7,425 nt of DNA from an uncultured Alphaproteobacteria bacterium (GCA_937901165.1 CALCGS010000054.1:1-7425); one strand, 5' to 3'; positions 1-6,884 are shown, counted from the stretch's first letter. Notes: generated by a model not told the origin, from the letters alone. Made by a program: numbers and translations.

Positions 1-150
1 AGATTCTATTTTTTCGAACCGATTTAGTGCATCCATCAAAGAAAAATCATTACGCAACAAAGATGCCAATTTATGTGCCATCGCCATACGTCTTTCAGTA
101 TTTAATTTGAAAGACATTTTTGCATACAAAATCTGCAATTCATCAAACAT
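1..150 (-). CDS. pilR: Type IVb pilus inner-membrane platform protein, N-terminal fragment (PilR/GspF-like)
   Basis: Partial gene: the first 50 codons are present and the rest lies beyond the left edge. The ATG at 150-148 overlaps the TGA of the upstream ATPase gene by one base (TGATG), and a run of five Gs lies about 8 bases upstream, so this start is better supported than the internal Met at codon 12. The translation begins MFDELQILYAKMSFKLNTER and continues with a segment containing MAHKLASLLRNDFSLMDAL. A basic start followed by a helix with 'LLRNDFSLMDAL' resembles the beginning of the first cytoplasmic domain of GspF/PilC/PilR proteins, where the motif is typically 'L..LL..G.pL.eAL'. Such proteins form the inner-membrane platform that the assembly ATPase turns. 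No membrane segment is in view yet. Its place directly after the ATPase gene matches R64 pilQ-pilR, and the assignment leans partly on that order. Confidence 0.72.
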   Translation of the reverse strand, partial: MFDELQILYAKMSFKLNTERRMAMAHKLASLLRNDFSLMDALNRFEKIES

Positions 151-1790
151 CAATAAACCCCCAATCTATCCAGCAAACCAACCCAACGTTCCAATTCATC
201 AACACCAATAATTCCCTTTAACATCAATTCACACGCTGCTTCTTTAAGTGTTCTACCATCCATTTCTTCCAACCAATATTTAATCGCACCATCGGTATTT
301 CCCGCCAAAGCCAATCTTAAAAATTCACTATTTGTAATAATAATTTCACCGGCCTTAATACGACCAATTGTTCCTGTTCCATTACATTGTGGACAACCGA
401 CACCTTTTATAAAAACCTGTTGCAAACCAATTTCACCAAACGCATCTTTAACCCTTTGATATGCAGAATTTTCAGGATGTTCAATCAACCTTTCGCGACA
501 CGCAGGACACAATTTTTTGAACAAACGCATTGAAATAAGACCACGCATCAAAGTTTCTTCTTTTAATTTGAATGCTTCGACCCCCATATCCAACAATCTT
601 GTTAGTGCCGCCATCGCAGAATTTGCATGTAAAGTAGTCCACACATTATGCCCAGACAACGCCCCACGTACGGTCAGTTGTGCTGCCGCCAAAGTTCTTA
701 TTTCCCCAACCATCAAAGTATCCGGGTCGCTACGTAATGCCGCCGCCAAGGCTTCTGTGTATTTTTCATCACGTTGTTCTTCGGATGTAGTATTTACCAC
801 AGGCATTTGATGTGCGCCAAAAATTTTTTGTTCCACAGGATTTTCAACCGTAATTAAATTTATTTCATAATTTCGTTCTTTCAACATCATTGACATATTT
901 CTAACCAATGTTGTTGATTTACCAGAACTGGTTGGCCCCGCAACAATAACCAATCCCGTTGGATAAGACCGCAACCGCATCAACAAATTTTGTTCATATT
1001 TTCCAAATTCTTGTTCTGTTTTAATACCTTCGGACGGATTATCATACAGCAAACGCATAACAACATAACGCGACCCAAATGCCACTGGATTAAATTGCAT
1101 ACGAATACTTAAAATACCATTTGGCAAATACAAATCTTTTGTTCCACGCAAAGGCGTTCTGCCATCTTTTTGTGCCGACTGATATTCATTTTGTGCATAA
1201 TTAGTATTAGACATATCAGACGAAGCAAATGCCGCCCTAACAAAAGATTCACCCCACGCAGAATTATATTCCAACACTGGTTGCATACTGCCATCTATAC
1301 GGAAATAGATTGTTGTTTGGTCTGCAACCTCTATATGAACATCAGACACTTTTTGTGATGCAGCCTTGGCGATAATATCAACAAAATCTTTCTGCATTTG
1401 ATTATCATATTCCGACCGCACACGCAACGCATCGCCACCCAATCTTGATTCATATGTTTTATAAATAGCAGAAACCAAACCCAAATCAGAATAAAAAGGT
1501 TCCCTTGTATACAAATCCCGTTGTTTTAATAAATCTAAAAAAGACAAAACCCGACCATCAAATTTATGTGTACGTGATATAATAATTTCACCGCCTGAAA
1601 AAAAGGCGACCAAACTTTGCATATCCTTGGACAATTCCATAGATGCCCCAGGTGCCGTCAACAATCTATTACCATTTGCGAATAAAAAATCAATAATATC
1701 TTTTATTTCGGAATTTTCCATTCCTGTCGGCACAGATGGTTTTAATGCACGTGATTTTTGTTCTAAAATTTTATTTTCTTCTTTTGCCAT
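150..1790 (-). CDS. pilQ: Type IVb pilus assembly ATPase (R64 PilQ / GspE-PilB family)
   Basis: Hexameric secretion-type ATPase that powers pilin polymerisation from the cytoplasmic face of the inner membrane. The name follows R64, where PilQ is the ATPase; it is not the PilQ secretin of type IVa pili. The product has 546 residues. Residues 1-130 form a poorly conserved N-terminal part. An N2-type domain follows, with 'SDVHIE' at 149-154 and 'RIDG' at 164-167. The motor domain has Walker A GPTSSGKST (285-293), an Asp-box-like TVENPVE (314-320), Walker B LMVGEIR with Glu363, and a His box GHNVWTTLHAN (380-390). Two CxxC pairs (Cys428/431 and Cys466/469) form the zinc-binding element common in GspE/PilB. 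The Asp box has Asn317 where Asp is usual. The gene starts 9 bases after the pilP stop with no clear Shine-Dalgarno sequence, suggesting translational coupling, and its stop overlaps the next start. Family assignment is very secure; the R64 subtype rests on the neighbours. Confidence 0.95.
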   Translation of the reverse strand: MAKEENKILEQKSRALKPSVPTGMENSEIKDIIDFLFANGNRLLTAPGASMELSKDMQSLVAFFSGGEIIISRTHKFDGRVLSFLDLLKQRDLYTREPFYSDLGLVSAIYKTYESRLGGDALRVRSEYDNQMQKDFVDIIAKAASQKVSDVHIEVADQTTIYFRIDGSMQPVLEYNSAWGESFVRAAFASSDMSNTNYAQNEYQSAQKDGRTPLRGTKDLYLPNGILSIRMQFNPVAFGSRYVVMRLLYDNPSEGIKTEQEFGKYEQNLLMRLRSYPTGLVIVAGPTSSGKSTTLVRNMSMMLKERNYEINLITVENPVEQKIFGAHQMPVVNTTSEEQRDEKYTEALAAALRSDPDTLMVGEIRTLAAAQLTVRGALSGHNVWTTLHANSAMAALTRLLDMGVEAFKLKEETLMRGLISMRLFKKLCPACRERLIEHPENSAYQRVKDAFGEIGLQQVFIKGVGCPQCNGTGTIGRIKAGEIIITNSEFLRLALAGNTDGAIKYWLEEMDGRTLKEAACELMLKGIIGVDELERWVGLLDRLGVY

Positions 1791-1799
1791 TTTATAAAA

Positions 1800-2516
1800 T
1801 TACCGACCAGAAATATTTAAAGTTTGTTCTTCACCGTCTTTAACAAAAGTAACCCCATCATCCAAAGATATAGATTTAATTAAAAATCCATCTAATTCTT
1901 TTCCAACCGTAATTTTTTTTGTTTGTCCTGTTTTCAAATCAGACAAACTTGCCTGTAATTGATCACCCGCACCAATAATATTTACAAGTTTATATTTTGA
2001 AGAAATATCAGATGTTTGTTGTGGTTTTTTTTCTGTTTTAACGGGTGCAATTTCTTCTTCAAAAGATGAATTTTGTAATCTTTCCTTTTCTTTTTCTAAC
2101 TTTTGTGTTTCTGCTTCTAACTTTGCTTTTTCATTTTCCAGTTGCATTTGTTCATGTTCTGCACGTCCAGACAAAGCATCAATTTCCATTTGTAATTTTA
2201 TTTTTTCTGCTGCCAATTTATCCAATTCTAAATCAAGTTGTGCACGTTCTTTTTCCAACTGCATCAAAACCTTTTCTTGTTCCAAAATAGTAATCTGTTG
2301 AAACACAGACCCATCGACATCATACGCATCAACCGCATTTGCAGACATTTCATCAAATTCTTCATCTTCAAATTCTTGAAAAGAATTATCATCAATAATA
2401 TCTTGAACAGATTCATCATACATTTCAGCATCCGCAACTGCATAATTTGTTTGAAAACACAAAACAAACAAAAAACAAGACACCAACATCACTAAAAATT
2501 TATTTTTATTTTGCAT
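1800..2516 (-). CDS. pilP: Periplasmic coiled-coil pilus biogenesis protein, PilP-like (R64 type)
   Basis: A 238-residue exported protein. It has an N-terminal signal sequence (basic start, hydrophobic residues ~7-21) with a plausible signal peptidase I site after Ala28 (A-V-A). LVSC at 11-14 resembles a lipobox but lies inside the hydrophobic core, so a lipoprotein is less likely. Residues ~30-60 are strongly acidic. Residues ~73-150 form a long, highly charged Leu/Glu/Lys coiled coil. After a short linker, residues ~174-238 look like a small beta domain with 'VNIIGAGDQLQASL' and 'KITVGKELDGFLIKSISLDDGVTF', the pattern of the C-terminal domain of R64-type PilP. PilP is thought to link the inner-membrane complex to the secretin. 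From memory, R64 PilP is about 150 residues, so this one is enlarged in its acidic and coiled-coil parts. It overlaps pilO2 by 11 bases, and its GAGGTGA ribosome site (2523-2529) lies inside the pilO2 end. Similarity is weak outside the C-terminal domain. Confidence 0.8.
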   Translation of the reverse strand: MQNKNKFLVMLVSCFLFVLCFQTNYAVADAEMYDESVQDIIDDNSFQEFEDEEFDEMSANAVDAYDVDGSVFQQITILEQEKVLMQLEKERAQLDLELDKLAAEKIKLQMEIDALSGRAEHEQMQLENEKAKLEAETQKLEKEKERLQNSSFEEEIAPVKTEKKPQQTSDISSKYKLVNIIGAGDQLQASLSDLKTGQTKKITVGKELDGFLIKSISLDDGVTFVKDGEEQTLNISGR

Positions 2517-3765
2517 AGATTATCACCTCATAGTTCCAAATTCTTTTTACTGTATTCCAAGTACAACGCGTCATATAAACACCATCAAAATCACCAAATA
2601 TTTCCATAAATTGCATTGGTATCAACTTTGAACTTGCACCAACTTCAATTACAGGAATATCAACACTATCAACACCATTTGTGATTGTATCAATAACAAT
2701 TTTCGTATCCACAGATGTTTTTATTTTTTGAAATAATGTCACAACAGAACGAACAATATCATCAGGATTTTTTTCATCTTGTGATTCATATAATTTCAAT
2801 TTTGGTAAACTGACACTAACATTTAAAACATTTTCACTAACTTCTTGAACAGAACCACCTGGCATTAAATTTCCAGCCACGTTATAAAAATCACCAACAG
2901 TACCAAAACTTCTATTAAATTGAACAACTGCCGTATCTTTTTCACAACTTGCACTTACTTGATTCCACCCCAACACAGGTTGCATCAACAACCCAATTGC
3001 TTTATAACATAAAATTGCACGTTCTTGTGGATCGGGCAACACAGAATAAGGCATAACCAAAGGTTTAACTTCTGCCGTCCTTTGTATATCATATTGTTTA
3101 TCCAATTCTTTATTTTTTAATTCTATTTTTTGTTTATATTCTTGAATCAACTGTGGGTCAACACCATCAAACTTTTTAGTATTTTTCATTTTATCAATTG
3201 GTTCGCTAAAAAAATAATAAATCGCAAACAAAAAAGCACACAACACCAACAAAGGAACAATACCAAAATCTAATCTACTAATTGGTTTTAAAACGATTTT
3301 ATTTGCATTAACCAATAAACTGTATAAATCTCTTTCGACTGCACGTGGCATTGCCCACTTACTTGGTGCAATAAAAGCCCCCCAATCAGGCAATTCTGCC
3401 ATCTTAGAATATTCTGTACGTGCACTTGTTTCTGTTTCAAAAACTTTATCCATTAAAACGACGCCATTACGCACCGCAACAATATAAAAACCATCACCCA
3501 AATCGAACGCAGATAAAAATGCAGAATATTCGGACAAAGAATTCATAACTTGCACAGCCGCAACCATCATCCCATTTCTATGTCCAAAACTCTTAGAACC
3601 AACCCCAACAATAGAACGGTATTCTGTATATAGGTTATATTTTTTATTTACATTTTTAGATAACGTACGTGAATAACTGCGTGAAGTATAGCCAGCAGCC
3701 ACAGGTTGCCAAAGTAAACCTGTTGCAAATTTTCTTTTTTTAACAGTTATAACATAACCAAACAC
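2506..3765 (-). CDS. pilO2: Type IVb pilus accessory protein PilO2 (inner-membrane)
   Basis: A 419-residue bitopic protein of the pilin accessory PilO family of R64-like thin pili. The N-terminal ~165 residues are predicted cytoplasmic. They start with a short strand and 'GLLWQPV' (16-22), then 'DLGDGFYIVAVRNGVVLMDKVF' (88-109), a pattern familiar from PilO2 proteins, where 'GW/F-Y-V-A-VRNG' recurs. A single membrane segment covers ~168-187. It is followed by a charged, probably helical stretch (~200-230) and a periplasmic domain to the end containing Cys253 and Cys274, which could form a disulfide. PilO2 joins PilP and the ATPase in the inner-membrane assembly complex. The start is a GTG at 3765-3763, chosen because AGGAG (3776-3780) lies 10 bases upstream and a good promoter lies just beyond; I see no better ATG. 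It is the first gene of its operon, whereas in R64 the secretin gene pilN precedes it. Functional subtype is inferred from sequence pattern and gene order together. Confidence 0.85.
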   Translation of the reverse strand: MFGYVITVKKRKFATGLLWQPVAAGYTSRSYSRTLSKNVNKKYNLYTEYRSIVGVGSKSFGHRNGMMVAAVQVMNSLSEYSAFLSAFDLGDGFYIVAVRNGVVLMDKVFETETSARTEYSKMAELPDWGAFIAPSKWAMPRAVERDLYSLLVNANKIVLKPISRLDFGIVPLLVLCAFLFAIYYFFSEPIDKMKNTKKFDGVDPQLIQEYKQKIELKNKELDKQYDIQRTAEVKPLVMPYSVLPDPQERAILCYKAIGLLMQPVLGWNQVSASCEKDTAVVQFNRSFGTVGDFYNVAGNLMPGGSVQEVSENVLNVSVSLPKLKLYESQDEKNPDDIVRSVVTLFQKIKTSVDTKIVIDTITNGVDSVDIPVIEVGASSKLIPMQFMEIFGDFDGVYMTRCTWNTVKRIWNYEVIIYAK

Positions 3766-3775
3766 GAAACAATCT

Positions 3776-3780
3776 CTCCT
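3776..3780 (-). promoter_or_regulatory. Shine-Dalgarno site deciding the pilO2 GTG start
   Basis: Read on the minus strand this is AGGAG, 10 bases before a GTG codon. No in-frame ATG is better placed, so it supports the non-ATG start of pilO2. Confidence 0.7.
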
Positions 3781-3791
3781 ACACTTTTTAC

Positions 3792-3821
3792 ATTATAACA
3801 AAAAAATATAAACTTTGGCAA
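3792..3821 (-). promoter_or_regulatory. Sigma-70-like promoter of the pilO2PQR operon
   Basis: On the minus strand, TTGCCA (3821-3816) is followed after an 18-base spacer by a perfect TATAAT (3797-3792). The start of transcription would be near 3785, giving a leader of about 20 bases that contains the AGGAG site. The promoter sits directly after the terminator of the lipid A operon, so the pilus genes are probably an independent transcription unit. Confidence 0.7.
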
Positions 3822-3831
3822 ATACATAATA

Positions 3832-3862
3832 AAAAAAACACATTAAAAAATGTGTTTTTTTT
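3832..3862 (-). terminator. Hairpin terminator between the lpx and pil operons
   Basis: A stem ACACATT/AATGTGT with a 4-base loop, flanked by a run of eight As on one side and eight Ts on the other. On the minus strand it gives a hairpin followed by a U tract just after the lipoprotein stop codon (3865). The A and T runs make it symmetrical, so it could work in both directions, but no plus-strand gene needs it here. Confidence 0.85.
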
Positions 3863-3864
3863 AC

Positions 3865-4194
3865 TTAAAAATTTTTACAATCAAAAACCTTGGCTACCAA
3901 AATATATTTATACTCTGGTCCGAACATAACCCAATCATTTTGTTTTGTTTGATTTGAAACAATTAAATAAGCATTTCCAGGATTTTCTTGTTCTATTATT
4001 TTATTTTCCATCATACGTACAGCATCTTCTTGGCTATACACAGATGCATCAGTTGTTATTTTATACAAAAATTCACAATTACTAGTTGGTTCAGATTTTA
4101 ATTGTACTAAAAATTCACTACCATTTTCATTATTAATACTTGTACATCCCGCCATACAAACAAGTCCTGCAACTAAACAAAATGCTTTTTTCAT
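3865..4194 (-). CDS. Small outer-membrane-type lipoprotein, possibly DUF4156-like
   Basis: A 109-residue predicted lipoprotein. A basic start and hydrophobic stretch (~4-15) lead into a lipobox, M14-A15-G16-C17, and residue +2 is Thr rather than Asp, which favours outer-membrane sorting by the E. coli rule. The mature part is small (~93 residues) with two further cysteines, Cys40 and Cys106, possibly disulfide-linked. The layout 'VQLKSEPTSNCEFLYKI ... A..MMENKI ... GNAYLIVSN' resembles the small DUF4156 lipoproteins, in which a conserved Cys precedes a short strand and a helix leads to a 'G.n.v.v...' strand; I could not verify this by search. A clear AGGAG site (4201-4205) lies 6 bases before the ATG. 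The gene begins 20 bases after lpxC and is the last gene before the terminator, so it is probably co-transcribed with lpxC. Its function is unknown; an envelope role is inference from location only. Confidence 0.85.
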   Translation of the reverse strand: MKKAFCLVAGLVCMAGCTSINNENGSEFLVQLKSEPTSNCEFLYKITTDASVYSQEDAVRMMENKIIEQENPGNAYLIVSNQTKQNDWVMFGPEYKYILVAKVFDCKNF

Positions 4195-4214
4195 CTTTTT
4201 CTCCTTTTTTTTAT

Positions 4215-5147
4215 TTAATCGATAATTTCGTAATTTTCAGGATTACTAAATAAATTCCGTAACAACAAATTATTCAACGCATGACTTCCTTTATAAGAAA
4301 CCAAATCAGCATTTATAAATCCGCCACTTGTAAACATATCACCCAGCGCATCAATAACTTTATGTCTAACAAATTCATCAGGATATATTAAATAATTTAA
4401 CACCCCATCCCCAGTATTATTCAAAGCGATAACATTATTTTCATTTGCACCACGTGCCATATTGTGCTTTTTCAAATATTCCCATTCAGAATATTTACCA
4501 AAAGTCCTAGCCTTTGCGACATCATTTACAAAAACATCCTTTGACTTTTTAGATTCATCAAAAAAATAACCAAAACTCTGTTCACCTATAATTTTTTCTT
4601 TATAAATCAAGGTGGCAAAAATATTTAACCCCCCATCATTAGGTTTTAACTCAACAAAACCGTCATTTTTCTTACCCGCAATTAAATCTAAAAACCACCA
4701 TTTTAATCTTTGACACAGTGGCAATGCTTTACGCACTTGTGATGCTTTAACAATCACAGGTCTTTTAACAATGATTTTTTTTAATTTACCTTTGGTAATT
4801 CCTGCATCGACAAATTTTTCATAAAACACAGATGCACTACCATCTAATATAGGTGTTTCAGGTCCATTTATATATATAACCGCACTATCAATACCTGCAA
4901 TAAACAAAGCCGCCATTAAATGTTCAATAGTTTGTACATGCGCCCCATTTATTTCACCGATAGTTGTATTTCGCATTTTTGTATCAGACACATTATTATA
5001 CAACGCACTGATAGGAAATTTTTTATCAACATCAACACGATAAAAAAATATACCATTTTCTTTTGAAGGTTTTACAACCATTTTAACAGGTTTACCGCTA
5101 TGAATTCCGACACCAGCAAATTCAACTTCATTTTTTAATGTTGTCAT
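4215..5147 (-). CDS. lpxC: UDP-3-O-acyl-N-acetylglucosamine deacetylase
   Basis: Zinc-dependent cytoplasmic enzyme that removes the acetyl group from UDP-3-O-acyl-GlcNAc, the committed step of lipid A synthesis. The product has 310 residues, against about 305 in E. coli. Visible family motifs: 'GVGIHSG' (12-18); 'QTIEHLMAAL' (72-81) with the catalytic base Glu75 and zinc ligand His76; 'GPETPILDGSA' (95-105); 'KARTFG' (212-217); 'RHKVIDALGD' (261-270) with zinc ligands His262 and Asp266; and 'KGSHALNN' (286-293) with catalytic His289. All catalytic residues are present. Residues ~136-162 form an unusual insertion, rich in Lys/Arg, Leu and Trp, where E. coli has a short turn before 'AEFKP' (here 'VELKP'). 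The C-terminus is slightly short to compensate. AAGGAT lies 7 bases before the ATG. The gene overlaps lpxK by 20 bases. lpxC is usually in the cell-division cluster, so its place beside lpxK is uncommon. Confidence 0.97.
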   Translation of the reverse strand: MTTLKNEVEFAGVGIHSGKPVKMVVKPSKENGIFFYRVDVDKKFPISALYNNVSDTKMRNTTIGEINGAHVQTIEHLMAALFIAGIDSAVIYINGPETPILDGSASVFYEKFVDAGITKGKLKKIIVKRPVIVKASQVRKALPLCQRLKWWFLDLIAGKKNDGFVELKPNDGGLNIFATLIYKEKIIGEQSFGYFFDESKKSKDVFVNDVAKARTFGKYSEWEYLKKHNMARGANENNVIALNNTGDGVLNYLIYPDEFVRHKVIDALGDMFTSGGFINADLVSYKGSHALNNLLLRNLFSNPENYEIID

Positions 5148-6051
5148 TTAATTTATCCTTTAACCAAACAAAGAACTCTTTATCAATATTTGTTTCCAAC
5201 TTTGCAAATTTAATATCTTTTTGAAATTCAGGATTTAATCTGACCCAATCTTTTTCAGTTGTCACAGGTTTAGCACCCTTTTTATCAGCAACTTTGATTA
5301 AATGTAAAATATCTTCATCTTTATATTGATAATGGTCCGAAAAAGCCTTTTTATAAACAACATTATTCAAAGAATCAAAAAATTTTTTTGGATATCCAAT
5401 TCCCGCAAACGCAACCAATTTTTGTTTTTGTGAATAAGGCGACACAGTTTTATTTTCCGCATAAAACACAGGAACATTATCAGGCAACTCTAATTTTTTT
5501 GCATTTTTATTATTTGATTTAATAATAATAATAGCATCCGCATTTTGCACAGTTTTTAATCTTTCACGCAACGGCCCCGCAGGCAACAAAAAACCATTTC
5601 CAACACCAATATTTTCATCAAACACAACAACAGAAACATCTTTTTTTATTTTTGGATTTTGTAATCCATCATCCATAACAACAGGCGAATTATCTTTTGA
5701 TTGCTTATTTAACAAAATAACATTGCTTTTTCTATCACCGGTATGCACCAACAAACCATCATTTGCCAACATTAACGCTTCATCACCGATACCATTTGTA
5801 TTTTCTGTTTTTTTATATCCCCGCATAACCACAGGAGCATCCAGAAACTTTGCAATTTGTCGAACAATAGGTGTTTTTCCAACCCCACCCGCCAGAATAT
5901 TACCAACACACACGATTTTACGTCTTGATTTTATTTGCCCAAACTTACGAAAATTAAACACAACTCTTGAACCTAAAAAATATCCCCAAGAAAAAGGCCA
6001 CAATAAAAAAGCAACAACTGACTTTCGTAAAAACCAATACGGAGTTTTCAT
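5128..6051 (-). CDS. lpxK: Tetraacyldisaccharide 4'-kinase
   Basis: Membrane-associated kinase that phosphorylates the 4' position of the lipid A disaccharide precursor to give lipid IVA. The product has 307 residues, close to the family's usual ~320-330. A hydrophobic N-terminal helix (~11-32) would anchor it to the inner membrane. The Walker A is the family-typical 'GNILAGGVGKTP' (50-61). It is followed by 'RGYK' (78-81), 'GDEALML' (89-95), the Walker-B-like 'MDDGLQN' (126-132, usually DDGFQ), 'LLPAGPLRE' (155-163), 'AFAGIGYPKKFF' (214-225), 'FSDHYQY' (237-243) and 'TTEKDWVRL' (264-272). All expected motifs are intact. It starts 4 bases after the stop of the acyltransferase gene, with only a weak AGAG-type ribosome site, and its end overlaps lpxC by 20 bases, so it is tightly coupled within the operon. 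In many alphaproteobacteria waaA (Kdo transferase) lies immediately before lpxK; it is absent here. Confidence 0.96.
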   Translation of the reverse strand: MKTPYWFLRKSVVAFLLWPFSWGYFLGSRVVFNFRKFGQIKSRRKIVCVGNILAGGVGKTPIVRQIAKFLDAPVVMRGYKKTENTNGIGDEALMLANDGLLVHTGDRKSNVILLNKQSKDNSPVVMDDGLQNPKIKKDVSVVVFDENIGVGNGFLLPAGPLRERLKTVQNADAIIIIKSNNKNAKKLELPDNVPVFYAENKTVSPYSQKQKLVAFAGIGYPKKFFDSLNNVVYKKAFSDHYQYKDEDILHLIKVADKKGAKPVTTEKDWVRLNPEFQKDIKFAKLETNIDKEFFVWLKDKLNDNIKK

Positions 6052-6055
6052 AATT

Positions 6056-6832
6056 TTATTTACTCTTTTTTAATTTCATACGTTCTTCACGCATTCTTTT
6101 TTTAAATTCGGCCCCTGTCATATCCTGTTCGACTTCCATTAAATTAAAGGCTTTATCATTATCTCTAACCTGTTTGACCATAATATCTTCAACATACTTT
6201 CTCACATTTTCAAAATCCCGACCTTTTATTTTTGAATCAACAAAGATAGGCTGTCCAACCTTGCAAATAATTTTAGAAAAAGGAAGTGTCACCAAATATC
6301 TATCCCACCTTGATTGGAACCAAGATTTAGACGAAGAAAAACTAATTGGAATAATCGGCACACCAGTCATTTTTGCAAAATAAATTGCCCCACTTTGCAC
6401 ACGAAGTGATGGCCCACTTGGTCCATCAGGCGACATAATAATTGCCCTTTTTTTATCCCTTAAAACCTTAACCCCCAAACGCAAAACCTGAACCCCACCT
6501 TCGGTTGAACTACCGAAAATAGCCTTTGCTCCAAAAAACCATTGAATTTTTGCCATCAACCGTCCATCTTTATGTCTGGATGCAACTGCACAAGTACGCA
6601 TTCTATACATTTTCATGATTGGTGACAACATCATAGTCCGACCATGCCAAAACACGATAACAGCAGGTTTTTTTCGATATTCTTTTAAAATTTGCTTATT
6701 TTGTACATGCGTGCAACACGTAAAAAACACCAAATAAATAATCAAAGCGACCCAAAAAGCGAAAAACCATTGTAATGGTCCCCATCCCAACACAGGATCT
6801 AAAACAAATTTACGAAATTTACTTCTTGCCAT
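6056..6832 (-). CDS. DUF374-type lysophospholipid acyltransferase family protein
   Basis: A 258-residue membrane-associated protein of the LPLAT superfamily, DUF374 branch. A hydrophobic segment at ~20-40 would anchor it to the inner membrane. Motifs: 'FWHGR' (61-65, conserved His-Gly of the branch), 'SRHKDGR' (85-91, the H-x-x-D-like active-site element), 'GSSTEGG' (107-113), 'SPDGPSGP' (134-141) and 'GVPIIPISF' (157-165). The family probably transfers an acyl chain to a lipid; a role in lipid A or envelope lipid synthesis is suggested by lpxK and lpxC downstream. The exact substrate cannot be read from sequence. The ATG at 6832-6830 is chosen because AGGTGAG (6842-6836) stands at the right distance. 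A longer reading from a TTG at 6868 would add 12 residues but would overlap the promoter's -10 element. The C-terminus is very basic. It is the first gene of the lipid A operon, divergent from the tRNA gene. Confidence 0.93.
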   Translation of the reverse strand: MARSKFRKFVLDPVLGWGPLQWFFAFWVALIIYLVFFTCCTHVQNKQILKEYRKKPAVIVFWHGRTMMLSPIMKMYRMRTCAVASRHKDGRLMAKIQWFFGAKAIFGSSTEGGVQVLRLGVKVLRDKKRAIIMSPDGPSGPSLRVQSGAIYFAKMTGVPIIPISFSSSKSWFQSRWDRYLVTLPFSKIICKVGQPIFVDSKIKGRDFENVRKYVEDIMVKQVRDNDKAFNLMEVEQDMTGAEFKKRMREERMKLKKSK

Positions 6833-6835
6833 AAT

Positions 6836-6842
6836 CTCACCT
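6836..6842 (-). promoter_or_regulatory. Shine-Dalgarno site deciding the acyltransferase start
   Basis: Minus-strand AGGTGAG, with its AGG 7 bases before the ATG at 6832. It favours this ATG over the upstream in-frame TTG at 6868, which would lie upstream of the likely transcription start. Confidence 0.75.
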
Positions 6843-6855
6843 AAAATCAATTCAG

Positions 6856-6884
6856 ATTCTAGCAACAAAGAAAAAATAATTCAA
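6856..6884 (-). promoter_or_regulatory. Sigma-70-like promoter of the acyltransferase-lpxK-lpxC operon
   Basis: On the minus strand, TTGAAT (6884-6879), a 17-base spacer and TAGAAT (6861-6856). Each box differs from consensus at one or two positions. Transcription would begin near 6849, giving a short leader of about 17 bases before the ATG at 6832. It lies back-to-back with the tRNA promoter, the two -35 boxes being only 24 bases apart. Confidence 0.6.

Noticed and set aside
150..152. Recoded TGA stop at the end of the ATPase gene
   Set aside because: TGATG stop-start overlap explains it; tryptophans in the window are encoded normally by TGG where checked, and the product ends at the expected length.
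517..810. Plus-strand open frame opposite the pilus ATPase motor domain
   Set aside because: Fully inside a well-conserved gene on the other strand; the product looks like a reverse-frame artefact. The same holds for the plus-strand frames at 1170-1358, 2045-2495, 5723-6073 and 6174-6383 and the minus-strand shadow frames at 1109-1294 and 2264-2467.
2457..2516. Lipobox in PilP (LVSC)
   Set aside because: The Cys at residue 14 is in the middle of the hydrophobic stretch, and a better signal peptidase I site follows at residue 28.
6056..6868. Longer acyltransferase starting at a TTG codon
   Set aside because: The TTG lies upstream of the likely transcription start and next to the -10 box, while the ATG at 6832 has a good AGGTGAG ribosome site.
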